Positions 1 to 7,047 of a stretch of DNA of 17,675 nt are shown here, piece by piece; position 1 is the stretch's first letter; each line of letters opens with the position of its first letter. Source of the stretch: JANQRV01 sp964533785 (GTDB taxonomy: Bacteria > Bacteroidota > Bacteroidia > Chitinophagales > Saprospiraceae); assembly GCA_964533785.1 (NCBI GenBank), contig CAZHNG010000119.1, positions 1-17,675 on the forward strand. Direction: 5' to 3'. The position numbers and the translations under genes were made by a program. The notes beneath the pieces were generated by a model that was not told where the DNA came from, searched no databases, and saw only the letters and a list, made by a program, of their open reading frames with translations.

Positions 1-105
1 AAAATTTCAAAACCAACACATTGCACCTAATCCAAACCTCTAGTTCACGTTAAAATAGACACAGAAATACCAGGATAGCAAAGGCCATCAGAAAAAATGA
101 GCGTA

Positions 106-348
106 TTATGACAGAGGAATGCCGATAAGATAAGGTGGAGGATTTTTATTGGCTTGCCAAACATCGATGATGAGCATTTTTCCTTTTTGACAGCATGGAG
201 AACAATCCGCCTGTTCTTTGAAAAGACGTCGTTTAGCAAAGTCCTTCCGTTGAGCTCGGTAAAGTACTTTTGATGACGATGATTGGGAATTTTGATAACG
301 AGATTTATACGATTTGATTTTATGATAACGTATTTCTATTACCGTCAT
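106..348 (-). pseudogene. Remnant of an IS91-like transposase C-terminus
   Basis: An open frame of 80 codons ends in a small cysteine motif, CSPCCQKGKM, followed by a hydrophobic strand and a proline-rich end (ANKNPPPY). This layout, with paired cysteines and then GKM close to the C-terminus, is what I recall of Bacteroidota IS91-family (Y2/HUH) transposases. No catalytic part is present: the HUH and double-tyrosine motifs are absent, and the frame upstream is broken. The neighbouring integrase remnant at 427-743 on the same strand fits, because integrase-transposase pairs are common in this element type in Bacteroidota. The identification rests on motif memory only. It could instead be the tail of an unrelated zinc-binding protein. 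Confidence 0.4.
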
Positions 349-426
349 CTAAAGTCAAAATCGTAAATACGCGCTTTGAAACTTGGTTTATTACGACATC
401 ATAATTTCAAATCGGTATCAAACGGT

Positions 427-743
427 TAACTACTTCACGGCAATAATACTTGAGTCCCACATACGCGCAAATTGATGGAGGAGGAACTGAATTGTTGTTT
501 ATCGCGAACATGAACCAGGTAGGCGTTTAATTCATCGACGCTACAATCTTCCGGGCATTTGTTGAGGTGAAGCATAAGATCACGGATTCCTCACAGGTAA
601 TTCTGGAGGGTTGCCCAGGCATTGTTGGAAAGCCTCATACATAGCCTGTCCTGGTTTCAATTGGGATGGTTATCCATACGCTCTAGCAAATCGTCAAATT
701 GGCTTATGCCAATGGGTTTCCAAGTGTTTTTTTTAGTAGACAT
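427..743 (-). pseudogene. Decayed N-terminus of a tyrosine recombinase (integrase)
   Basis: Reading the minus strand from the ATG at 743 gives MSTKKNTWKPIGISQFDDLL and then a stop near 657. Coding sense continues in other frames. One frame reads GIRDLMLHLNKCPEDC and then SVDELNAYLVHVRDKQQFSS up to about position 465. A further shift gives GLKYYCREVVNRL, after which similarity stops near 427. Together these match the N-terminal SAM-like core-binding domain of site-specific tyrosine integrases of the kind found next to IS91-like transposases in Bacteroidota. At least two frameshifts and one in-frame stop (TGA within YL-stop-GIRDL) make it non-functional. The catalytic domain (R-H-R-Y) is missing entirely, apparently deleted between here and the transposase tail at 106-348. 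Confidence 0.6.
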
Positions 744-793
744 ATAGCATGATTTTAGTGAATTAATACAGAGAAAATAGTAATTTGATTACG

Positions 794-879
794 GTTGAGC
801 AAAGATGGGTGGATAAGTTGCTCCGTAGGAGCTTTGGATATTTGGAGGTGTTCCCTCAGCAAAAAAAAACTTGCTCAAC
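794..879. repeat. Nested palindromes in the non-coding left region
   Basis: Two 9-base arms, GTTGAGCAA at 794-802 and TTGCTCAAC at 871-879, are exact inverted copies. They enclose a tight hairpin, GCTCC-GTA-GGAGC, at 820-832. The inner palindrome resembles a short dispersed intergenic palindrome I associate with Bacteroidota genomes, but that is memory and not something shown here. The structure lies between the integrase remnant and the small genes. It could be a terminator, an element end or a structured RNA leader. No clear T-tract follows the inner hairpin (GCTTTGG). Confidence 0.4.
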
Positions 880-921
880 AACCATCTTGATTTACTGATA
901 TGATTGAGATGTTTAGATTAT

Positions 922-1017
922 TTGCTCAAGCCCTTCAATGAATGGAATGACGAAGAGATTCAAAAATATTCAGACGAGATAATTGAAGAATCAATTGAAC
1001 TCTTGGCTACCAATTAA
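922..1017 (+). other. Short orphan reading frame, possibly a gene tail
   Basis: A frame of 31 codons begins at a TTG and encodes LLKPFNEWNDEEIQKY and then an acidic, helical stretch ending ELLATN with TAA at 1015-1017. The frame is closed 18 bases upstream by a TGA at 901-903. It has no ATG and no visible ribosome binding site. The composition looks protein-like, so it may be the surviving tail of a deleted gene, or chance. An attC-like half site begins three bases after its stop. No function can be assigned. Confidence 0.2.
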
Positions 1018-1020
1018 TAT

Positions 1021-1044
1021 AGCCGCTAACAAACAGCATATAAG
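1021..1044 (+). other. attC-like half site (tentative)
   Basis: The segment starts AGCCGCTAACAAACAGCATA directly behind a stop codon. The GCTAACAAA core is like one end of integron attC recombination sites, which begin in or just after the stop codon of a cassette gene. No matching complementary GTTAGC half was found before the next gene at 1078, so a complete folded site is not present. This is suggestive only. Confidence 0.2.
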
Positions 1045-1077
1045 AAAAATGATACGAAAAGTAAAATCCGGAAGCAG

Positions 1078-1509
1078 ATGTCGAAAATGATGAAAACCAA
1101 GGGAGTAATTGAATTAATAAAACAAGGGCAATCCGTTGAAGAAGTAGTTATTTCTGATCTGGATCAAACCAAAGTAGGATTTCGTGATGCCTTATTGCTT
1201 ACGAAAAACGGATTTGTGGTACCCGCCGGAAATATCGTTTACGATGATGCTGAAGTTGAATACGACCCTGATTTCGATGAAGTAAGTTGGAGTGGAAAAT
1301 ATGGAAAGCTCAGGGATCTATTAAAGTCGCAAGGAATAGATCCAGCAATGGAACCTGAAAATATACAGGGTACAATCACTATAGAAATCGCAGTGAAAGA
1401 TAAAGCTGTTCAGGAATGGTTAGCAAAAAACACCTCCAAGCTTCAAGAATTAGTCAATAAACTGGTAATTGACCTATATCATACGGATCAAATTTTGCAC
1501 TCAGAATAG
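1078..1509 (+). CDS. Hypothetical cytoplasmic protein, 143 aa
   Basis: I do not recognise this protein. It begins MSKMMKTKGVIELIKQGQSV at an ATG preceded four bases away by GGAAG, a fair ribosome binding site; a second ATG pair lies at residues 4-5. The N-terminal half is an acidic alpha/beta segment, and residues 57-72 are very acidic (DDAEVEYDPDFDEVSW). Residues 90-137 look like a strand (GTITIEIAV) followed by two amphipathic helices. There is no signal peptide, membrane segment or cysteine, so it should be soluble and cytoplasmic. Codon use and composition look genuine. It sits beside mobile-element debris and another unknown small gene, which suggests accessory DNA such as an immunity, regulatory or cassette protein, but nothing in the sequence proves that. 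Confidence 0.75.
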   Translation: MSKMMKTKGVIELIKQGQSVEEVVISDLDQTKVGFRDALLLTKNGFVVPAGNIVYDDAEVEYDPDFDEVSWSGKYGKLRDLLKSQGIDPAMEPENIQGTITIEIAVKDKAVQEWLAKNTSKLQELVNKLVIDLYHTDQILHSE

Positions 1510-1619
1510 TGAATAAAAATATCCTCATTCAAACCTCTTTCAAATTTTCAATATAAAGCAGGCAGCTTCATATTGTTAAGGATAAAATATGTAAAGGCTC
1601 CTTAATCATGAAAATGTAA

Positions 1620-1853
1620 ATGATAAAAAAAATTGATTCTTTTTACACACCACCTTACATTTGTAAAGAAAAAAAGAAAGGATACCGAACGGACCCTTGC
1701 GTAGAAGATCAATTCAGATTGGCCGTGTACTTTGCGAAGACAAAGGATTACACTAAAAAATGGTGGAACTTTACTTTGGAGAGAAAGCAATACCGGGAAA
1801 AATTCGGTTATCCTAAGGATAGACCGGAATTGAATTGGTATGAAGTAAATTGA
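1620..1853 (+). CDS. Hypothetical small basic protein, 77 aa
   Basis: I do not recognise this family. The product is rich in Lys, Tyr and Trp, with two Cys (YICKEK, DPCVED) and an aromatic cluster TKKWWNFTLE, and no signal peptide. The start is uncertain. A mini-frame ATG-AAA-ATG-TAA at 1608-1619 ends directly against the ATG at 1620 (TAAATG). The only Shine-Dalgarno-like AAAGG (1593-1597) is spaced for that mini-frame, so translation of this gene may be re-initiated from it. The stop TGA at 1851-1853 abuts the stop of the convergent gene at 1854, leaving no room for a terminator. The protein-like composition supports coding, but this is less certain than for the gene at 1078. Confidence 0.55.
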   Translation: MIKKIDSFYTPPYICKEKKKGYRTDPCVEDQFRLAVYFAKTKDYTKKWWNFTLERKQYREKFGYPKDRPELNWYEVN

Positions 1854-4800
1854 CTACCCCACATCCAGTATTTTGATCTCTACCCGCTGATTCCGTCGTC
1901 GCCCATCCTCTGTGCGGTTTGTGTATTTAGGCTCCCTTTTACCGTATCCTTTGTAGAATACCCGGTCAGAAGGAACGCCTTGTTGTACGATATAAGTGGC
2001 AATAGATTTCGCCCTTTCCGTCGATAGTTTATCACAATACTCATGTGGCGGGATATTATTGGTGTGCCCACCAACTTCGATAATGATGAGTGGATTTTCC
2101 TTCAAAAAGTCGGCAATTTCATCCAAAGCAGGGTAGGATTCTGGCCTTACCTCTGTACTATCCGCGTCAAAATAGAGGTTCGACACCTGTAAAGTCTGGC
2201 CTTCCCGTAAAGCACTAGCCGTAATTTCCGGATTGATCCTTTTCTTCGTCGTAAAGTCAACCGAGGCTTGACAGCCATTGGCATCGGTAACCGTTACGCT
2301 GTGGTCACCCACTTGCAGCTTTTCAGCTTCAGCTTCTGTTTCGCCGTTATCCCACTGGTAAGTGTATTCCCCTTCACTGCTGGGGGTGCCGCCACTGACC
2401 TGCAAAACCACTCTGCCGTCCTCGCTATCTTCGTAAGTAGCCGGGCGGTTTTTCTCGATGACTACGGTCAGCTCTTCGGGCTGTTCAATGGCAATTTGGG
2501 CTACTTGTTGCGTACCGTTTACATCGGTCACCGTTAACGTATATTCCCCAGCATTGAGGTTACTAACCGTTTCACTGGAAACATCCAGGGGTGCCCATTG
2601 ATAAGTATAGGGTGGTTTACCACCTTTGACCTCCGGCGTAATTGCAGCAGTTTCTTCCCCAGAGCAACTAACGGTGGCGGTTTGCTCCAGATTCACCGAA
2701 AGCGGCAAAATATTTTCCGTAATATCAATTTGCCCTTCAGCCGTGCAGCCATTACCATCGGTTACGGTCAACCTATGCTGTCCCGGCGCCAGTTTAACTG
2801 CAGTGGCCGTTGTTTCGCCATTATCCCACTGATAAGTGTAGGTACCCGAGCCGCCCTCCACTTTGGCGGAGGCCCGGCCGTCGGCATTATTGGTGCTGGC
2901 CGGCGTATCCTGGCTTATTTGTAAAGTAAGTGCAGCAGGCGCGTTGAGGGTAACAGAAGCCGTAGCGCTATTCCCAACCGCGTCGGTAACGGTTACCTCA
3001 TACTCCCCCGCCGTTAGTCCGGTAGCGGTTGTTTCCGTTCCATTGTCCGTATTCCAGGCATATTGGAAAGGAGTTTTTCCTCCATTTACCGTTAGGCTCA
3101 AAGCGCCGGTATTATCCCCCGCACAAAGAATGCTGGTCGTTTCGTTCAAGGCCAAAGCCAGGGGTAAAATATCTTCAGTGATATCGATGCTGGCAGTAGT
3201 AGTACAACCGGCGGCATCAGTTACCGTTACCGTATGCGTTCCTGCGCTAAGCCCTTTGGCCTGAGCCTTGCTTTCTCCATTATCCCATTGGTAAGCATAT
3301 TTACCGGTCCCGCCTGCTACTTTCACCTCTGCTTTGCCGTCTGATTGATCAGTTGAAGCCGGCGCCTCCTGAACAATAGTCGCCGATAAAGGCTGCGGTT
3401 CATTAATGGTTATGGAGGAGGTGCTGGAATTATTAGCTGCATCGGAAACTGTAATCTGGTAAGTACCCGCAGCTAAGCCCGTCGCTTTAGGGCCGTCAAT
3501 TCCCGTTACACTCCATTGGTAGGTAAACGGTGGTTTACCGCCGCTGGGCTCGGCCAGTAACTCGGCTGTCTCGGTACCGGCACATTGAATTCCGCCGGAT
3601 TCAACTAATGCTACGGTTAAGGGCAAAATGTCTTCAGTGATTTCAATACTAGCTGCCGTAGTGCAACCGGCTTCATCCGTGATGGTCACCGTATGCGTTC
3701 CCGCTTTTAATGCTTTGGCTTGCATCTTGTTCTCACCATTATCCCATTGGTAGGTGTATTTACCAGTACCGCCTGCTACTTTCACCTCCGCCTTGCCGTC
3801 TGATTGATCAGTTGAAGCCGGCGCCTCCTGAACAATAGTCGCCGATAAAGGCTGCGGTTCATTAATGGTTATGGAGGAGGTGCTGGAATTATTAGCTGCA
3901 TCGGAAACTGTAATCTGGTAAGTACCCGCAGCTAAGCCCGTCGCTTTAGGGCCGTCAATTCCCGTTACACTCCATTGGTAGGTAAACGGTGGTTTACCGC
4001 CGCTGGGCTCGGCCTCTAGTTCGGCGGTCTCTTCACCTGTACATTGAATGCCACTAGATTCAACTAATGCCACGGTTAACGGCAAAATATCTTCAGTGAT
4101 TTCAATACTAGCTGCCGTAGTGCAACCAGCTTCATCAGTAATGGTCACCGTATGCGTTCCCGCCGCCAGTTCTTTTGCCTGATCTTTCGTCTCTCCATTG
4201 CTCCAGGCGTAACTGTACTTCCCTGTTCCTCCTTCAACGCTTACCGTTGCTTTTCCGTCCGCTTCGTTAGTAGAAGCAGAAGCATTCTGGGTGATAGAAG
4301 CTGTTATCGGTTGGGGTTCTAGAATGGTAAAGGCCGTATTGAAAGTATTATTAGCTGCATCCGTAATGGTTATCTGGTAATCACCCGCAGCCAGGCCTTC
4401 TGCTTCGGGGCCTTCTATTCCGGCAACATTCCATTTGAAAGAAAAAGGGGCCTTGCCACCTTGCGGCTGCACTACCAAAGCAGCCGTTTTTTCTCCGGCA
4501 CACTGTATTTTACCCGTTTCTTGTATTTGCGCTGTAAGCGGCAAAATATCTTCCGTGATCTCAAATGGTTGAATGACCTGGCAACCGTTGGCGTCGGTAA
4601 CCGTAACACTATGGCTGCCGGCGGTGAGTTGAGCGGCTTTGTTCTCCGTTTCTCCATTATCCCAGGCATAGGTGAACGGAGAAGTACCCCCCTGTGGCTC
4701 TACGAATGCCTGTCCGTCGGCACTGTTGGTATTGGCAGATCGGACGATATTGACCTTAGCGGAAAAAGGAGCAGGTGCCACGACCGTTATTTCAGCTTCG

Positions 4801-6347
4801 GCAATAGAAGATTCGGCATCAGTAACGGTGACCCGGTAAATTCCGGCCGGCAAATTATCCAGTTCTTCTGTATTATTGGTCTGGTCCTCCCATTGGTATT
4901 GATAGGGTGCCTGGCCGCCGGTAGCTTTTGCGAGTACGGAGGCTTCTGCCGCGCCATTACACCTATTTTTACCGGTCAGCTCTAACGTTACGGCCAGGGG
5001 AGCTAAGGCTTCGTCAATGGTTACCTCACCAATGGCCTGACAACCTTCTTCGTTGGTAACGGTCACGGAATGTAATCCCGAAGACAATGCCGTTGCCCGC
5101 CTGGAAGTTTCGCCATTGTCCCACTGGTAATCGAAACGCATTCGGCTGTTGATCACCTCCACCACTCCGACCCCGTCGTTGGCATCTCCCGAGCTTGCTG
5201 GCTTTTCTTGGGTAACCGTTAGGGCCAGGCGGTTATCTTCGACAGTAACTTCTGCTTCTACTTTGTCCCCTTTTTGATCGGTAACAGTAACCTGATAGTT
5301 GCCAGGACCCAATTGCTGGGGATTGACACCATTGAGCCCACCGGTCCAGGAATAATCATAAGGGGGCTCCCCACCACTGGCCCTTACTTCAAGGGAAGCA
5401 TCTGTTGCGTCGGGTGTACAACTCAGGGGAGACTCGATAAGCACCGAAGCGGTAAGCGAAGAACCTTCGCCTATGAAGTAAACCCCTTTATCTTCGGTAC
5501 CAACCCAGAGTGCATCCTCATTGTCCACTTCGATCCGGTTAACATTTTGGCTGGTAAAGTTTTGGGCCGGCCCAAACAAGTCGAAGCTTTCGTCCTCCCG
5601 GTTATACCGGACAATAATATCCGATGCTACCCATAATTGCCCGTATTGGTCAAAGGCTATATCTACGATGAGTCCGTCTACGGCGGCTGGTACAACATCG
5701 AAAGGCAAAAAGTTGCCTTTTTCATCTACTTCGTAGATTTCGCCTTCGCTAAGGACCCAAATGGTTCGACTATAGTATTCAATGGCATCAATGGCGAAGT
5801 ATTTCCCAATTAAATCCGTCTTTTTGCCTTCCTTGACCATTAGTCCGTCATCGGTACCGATGAGCATCCTGCCATCAGGAGTAGATTGGATGGTGTGAAT
5901 ATAATTGGACCGTAGTTTGGAGTTGCCTTTGTGATGAATATCCACTAATTCGAGACTGGGTTCTATTCGCAACTGGTAGGCGCCAAAGAACCTCGTGCCT
6001 ATCCACAATTCTTTTTGCTTTTTATCAAGGTGTGCGGTAGTAATTTCTTCATAGGCATCCCCCATTATAGTTTGTAGTTCCCTTTTAGGAAGGTTCAATT
6101 CTGCATTACCATCCGCAACGCTCAAAAGAGACCATTCTTCTGGTGGCATTTCAACGATATTAGCAAAATCAGGGGACTGGGCCAGAAACAACCCTTTTGA
6201 GTCAGACACCCATTTATTACTGTTGTCATCAATATAAATATTCACGATGGGGGCTCCGCGGTCAATGTCAGCACACCGCTGAACTTTCATATTCTGAGCA
6301 TTCAACATACTAAACGACACACTGAAAAGTAGCAAAATCTTCTTCAT
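1854..6347 (-). CDS. Secreted propeller / SprB-repeat / OmpA-domain surface protein
   Basis: About 1497 aa. Residues 1-17 form a signal peptide (MKKILLLFSVSFSMLNA, cleavage before Q18). Residues 20-295 hold beta-propeller blades like those of two-component-regulator propellers, for example TPDGRMLIGTDDGLM (156-170) and NEDALWVGTEDKGVYF (276-291). Residues 298-1373 are fourteen Ig-like SprB repeats of about 77 residues. Residues 1374-1497 are an OmpA-family peptidoglycan-binding domain with GGHTNNIPPHEYCDKLSTER (H1428, N1430, R1445). I infer an outer-membrane or periplasm-anchored surface protein held to the cell wall by the OmpA domain, with the repeats as stalk or adhesin. There is no T9SS tail. 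The frame stays open to 6566, but I chose the ATG at 6347 because it gives the signal peptide and has AGGAAAG just upstream. The usual Asp of the OmpA HTD motif is Asn. Function beyond surface structure is unknown. Confidence 0.93.
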   Translation of the reverse strand: MKKILLLFSVSFSMLNAQNMKVQRCADIDRGAPIVNIYIDDNSNKWVSDSKGLFLAQSPDFANIVEMPPEEWSLLSVADGNAELNLPKRELQTIMGDAYEEITTAHLDKKQKELWIGTRFFGAYQLRIEPSLELVDIHHKGNSKLRSNYIHTIQSTPDGRMLIGTDDGLMVKEGKKTDLIGKYFAIDAIEYYSRTIWVLSEGEIYEVDEKGNFLPFDVVPAAVDGLIVDIAFDQYGQLWVASDIIVRYNREDESFDLFGPAQNFTSQNVNRIEVDNEDALWVGTEDKGVYFIGEGSSLTASVLIESPLSCTPDATDASLEVRASGGEPPYDYSWTGGLNGVNPQQLGPGNYQVTVTDQKGDKVEAEVTVEDNRLALTVTQEKPASSGDANDGVGVVEVINSRMRFDYQWDNGETSRRATALSSGLHSVTVTNEEGCQAIGEVTIDEALAPLAVTLELTGKNRCNGAAEASVLAKATGGQAPYQYQWEDQTNNTEELDNLPAGIYRVTVTDAESSIAEAEITVVAPAPFSAKVNIVRSANTNSADGQAFVEPQGGTSPFTYAWDNGETENKAAQLTAGSHSVTVTDANGCQVIQPFEITEDILPLTAQIQETGKIQCAGEKTAALVVQPQGGKAPFSFKWNVAGIEGPEAEGLAAGDYQITITDAANNTFNTAFTILEPQPITASITQNASASTNEADGKATVSVEGGTGKYSYAWSNGETKDQAKELAAGTHTVTITDEAGCTTAASIEITEDILPLTVALVESSGIQCTGEETAELEAEPSGGKPPFTYQWSVTGIDGPKATGLAAGTYQITVSDAANNSSTSSITINEPQPLSATIVQEAPASTDQSDGKAEVKVAGGTGKYTYQWDNGENKMQAKALKAGTHTVTITDEAGCTTAASIEITEDILPLTVALVESGGIQCAGTETAELLAEPSGGKPPFTYQWSVTGIDGPKATGLAAGTYQITVSDAANNSSTSSITINEPQPLSATIVQEAPASTDQSDGKAEVKVAGGTGKYAYQWDNGESKAQAKGLSAGTHTVTVTDAAGCTTTASIDITEDILPLALALNETTSILCAGDNTGALSLTVNGGKTPFQYAWNTDNGTETTATGLTAGEYEVTVTDAVGNSATASVTLNAPAALTLQISQDTPASTNNADGRASAKVEGGSGTYTYQWDNGETTATAVKLAPGQHRLTVTDGNGCTAEGQIDITENILPLSVNLEQTATVSCSGEETAAITPEVKGGKPPYTYQWAPLDVSSETVSNLNAGEYTLTVTDVNGTQQVAQIAIEQPEELTVVIEKNRPATYEDSEDGRVVLQVSGGTPSSEGEYTYQWDNGETEAEAEKLQVGDHSVTVTDANGCQASVDFTTKKRINPEITASALREGQTLQVSNLYFDADSTEVRPESYPALDEIADFLKENPLIIIEVGGHTNNIPPHEYCDKLSTERAKSIATYIVQQGVPSDRVFYKGYGKREPKYTNRTEDGRRRNQRVEIKILDVG
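3334..3555 (-). repeat. Perfect 222-bp direct repeat, copy 1
   Basis: This segment is base-for-base identical to 3793-4014, exactly 459 bp (153 codons, one A-B pair) away. It covers the end of a type A repeat and the start of a type B repeat. Identity includes third codon positions, so duplication or gene conversion must be recent compared with the rest of the array, which has diverged. Confidence 0.95.
3793..4014 (-). repeat. Perfect 222-bp direct repeat, copy 2
   Basis: Second copy of the 222-bp block at 3334-3555. Identity ends at 3792 (C here, T at 3333) and at 4015 (T here, A at 3556). The blocks keep the reading frame, so unequal crossing-over between them would remove or add exactly one repeat pair. 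Confidence 0.95.
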
Positions 6348-6755
6348 CCTTTCTTTCCTGTAGTTTTCTTTCGACAATAATTCTTCCAATAAAAACGTAA
6401 AAATTCGGGGGTATTGTTTTTTATCAGTAGAAAAAATGATGGATTGAGCCTGAGCAACTGGTAGTGGCTGGTGAATAGTTTTTAGAAGTATTAAGGTCGA
6501 AAGCTTCAACACTTCGGAATCATTTAGGAACGCAGCAGCAAAAACAGACAAAAAATATTTCAGCAAATACCGGTTTTTTGGAAAGGATAGTGTAAAAAAT
6601 ACAATTAAACCATCCGAATATTTGGAGTTGTCGTTTTTTTTATTTATATATGCTATTAGGCGAAAAATATCTAATTATGCCCTGTTGAGCAAATGATGGG
6701 GAGGTAGGTATTTTTTTGAGGCTAAATTATGATTATTGTTCAAACATTTTAATTT
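6348..6755. other. AT-rich divergent intergenic region
   Basis: About 400 bases lie between two divergently transcribed genes (1854-6347 on minus, 6756-6956 on plus), so promoters for both should be here. I found no convincing Bacteroidota promoter pair (TTG and TAnnTTTG). A segment at 6684-6711, starting GTTGAGCAAA and continuing G-rich, resembles 794-820 at the other end of the accessory stretch. A frame continues upstream of 6347 to 6566 but looks non-coding. Confidence 0.5.
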
Positions 6756-6956
6756 ATGAAGAAGCATTTCACCTTAGGTATTGGTAATTATTATTTTTCT
6801 GTTCGCAACGGGAGTAGTGATATCATGATCAAACGGAAAAAGAAGCAAGAAGCTCTCAATGCTTATCATTCATATCAAAAGATAGGCAAAGATTGCGAAT
6901 GGCACGGTTGCTGGGATGGTAAAAAGTTCAAAGAAGGTTCTGTGTCGAATAAATAA
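6756..6956 (+). CDS. Hypothetical small protein, 66 aa
   Basis: Starts MKKHFTLGIGNYYFSVRNGS and continues with a basic patch (IMIKRKKKQEA), a short helix (LNAYHSYQKI) and CEWHGCWDGKKF. Alternating strand-helix-strand character and a single pair of cysteines four residues apart (C-E-W-H-G-C) suggest a compact folded domain, possibly metal-binding. There is no signal peptide. No Shine-Dalgarno sequence precedes the ATG, which is common in Bacteroidota with A/T-rich leaders such as TTTTAATTT here. It is followed by the hairpin at 7002-7040. I know no function; the wording looks like a conserved small Bacteroidota protein, but that is an impression. Confidence 0.6.
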   Translation: MKKHFTLGIGNYYFSVRNGSSDIMIKRKKKQEALNAYHSYQKIGKDCEWHGCWDGKKFKEGSVSNK

Positions 6957-7001
6957 TTTCAATGTTCTAACGGAGTAATCTTAAAATTTGTTCTGATAAG
7001 T

Positions 7002-7040
7002 AATAGCCACTCAACAAAAATTGTTCGTTGAGTGGCTATT
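7002..7040. terminator. Shared terminator hairpin between convergent genes
   Basis: A perfect 14-bp stem (AATAGCCACTCAAC at 7002-7015, GTTGAGTGGCTATT at 7027-7040) encloses an 11-base loop. On the plus strand it runs into TTTTAATTG, fitting a terminator 45 bases after the gene at 6756-6956. On the minus strand it lies just 7 bases beyond the stop of the gene at 7048-8133 and is followed by a weaker T-rich tract. It probably serves both. Confidence 0.8.
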
Positions 7041-7047
7041 TTAATTG

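Larger units (their letters stand above)
2229..5456 (-). repeat. Fourteen SprB repeats as seven A-B pairs
   Basis: The array encodes residues 298-1373 of the protein at 1854-6347. Repeats alternate strictly. Type A (about 76 aa) carries a cysteine near its start (such as IQCAGEKTA) and has no cysteine near its end. Type B (about 77 aa) lacks the early cysteine (PASTN.ADG), has YQWDNGE in the middle, and carries a cysteine in the TDEAGC motif near its end. Each pair spans about 459 bases. The core GGxxPYxYxW...GxYxVTVTD is the SprB-repeat signature (PF13573-like). The central pairs are the most alike; the outer ones have diverged. Confidence 0.9.

Noticed and set aside
20..239. Minus-strand frame at 45-239 as a gene
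   Set aside because: It overlaps the better-supported transposase remnant in another frame and has no recognisable content.
1576..1605. TTAAGGA/TCCTTAA inverted repeat as a terminator of the 143-aa gene
   Set aside because: Only 7 bp with a 16-base loop, A/T-rich and without a T-tract; likely chance.
2229..5456. CRISPR-like regular repeats
   Set aside because: The period is about 459 bp per pair, the repeats are in-frame coding sequence, and there are no short repeats with unique spacers.
2268..5736. Many open frames on the plus strand opposite the SprB array
   Set aside because: They mirror the repetitive coding on the minus strand, have odd low-complexity translations, and lack start signals.
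6348..6566. N-terminal extension of the SprB/OmpA gene to an upstream start at 6566
   Set aside because: The internal ATG at 6347 gives a clear signal peptide and has AGGAAAG upstream; the extension would bury the signal peptide at residue 74.
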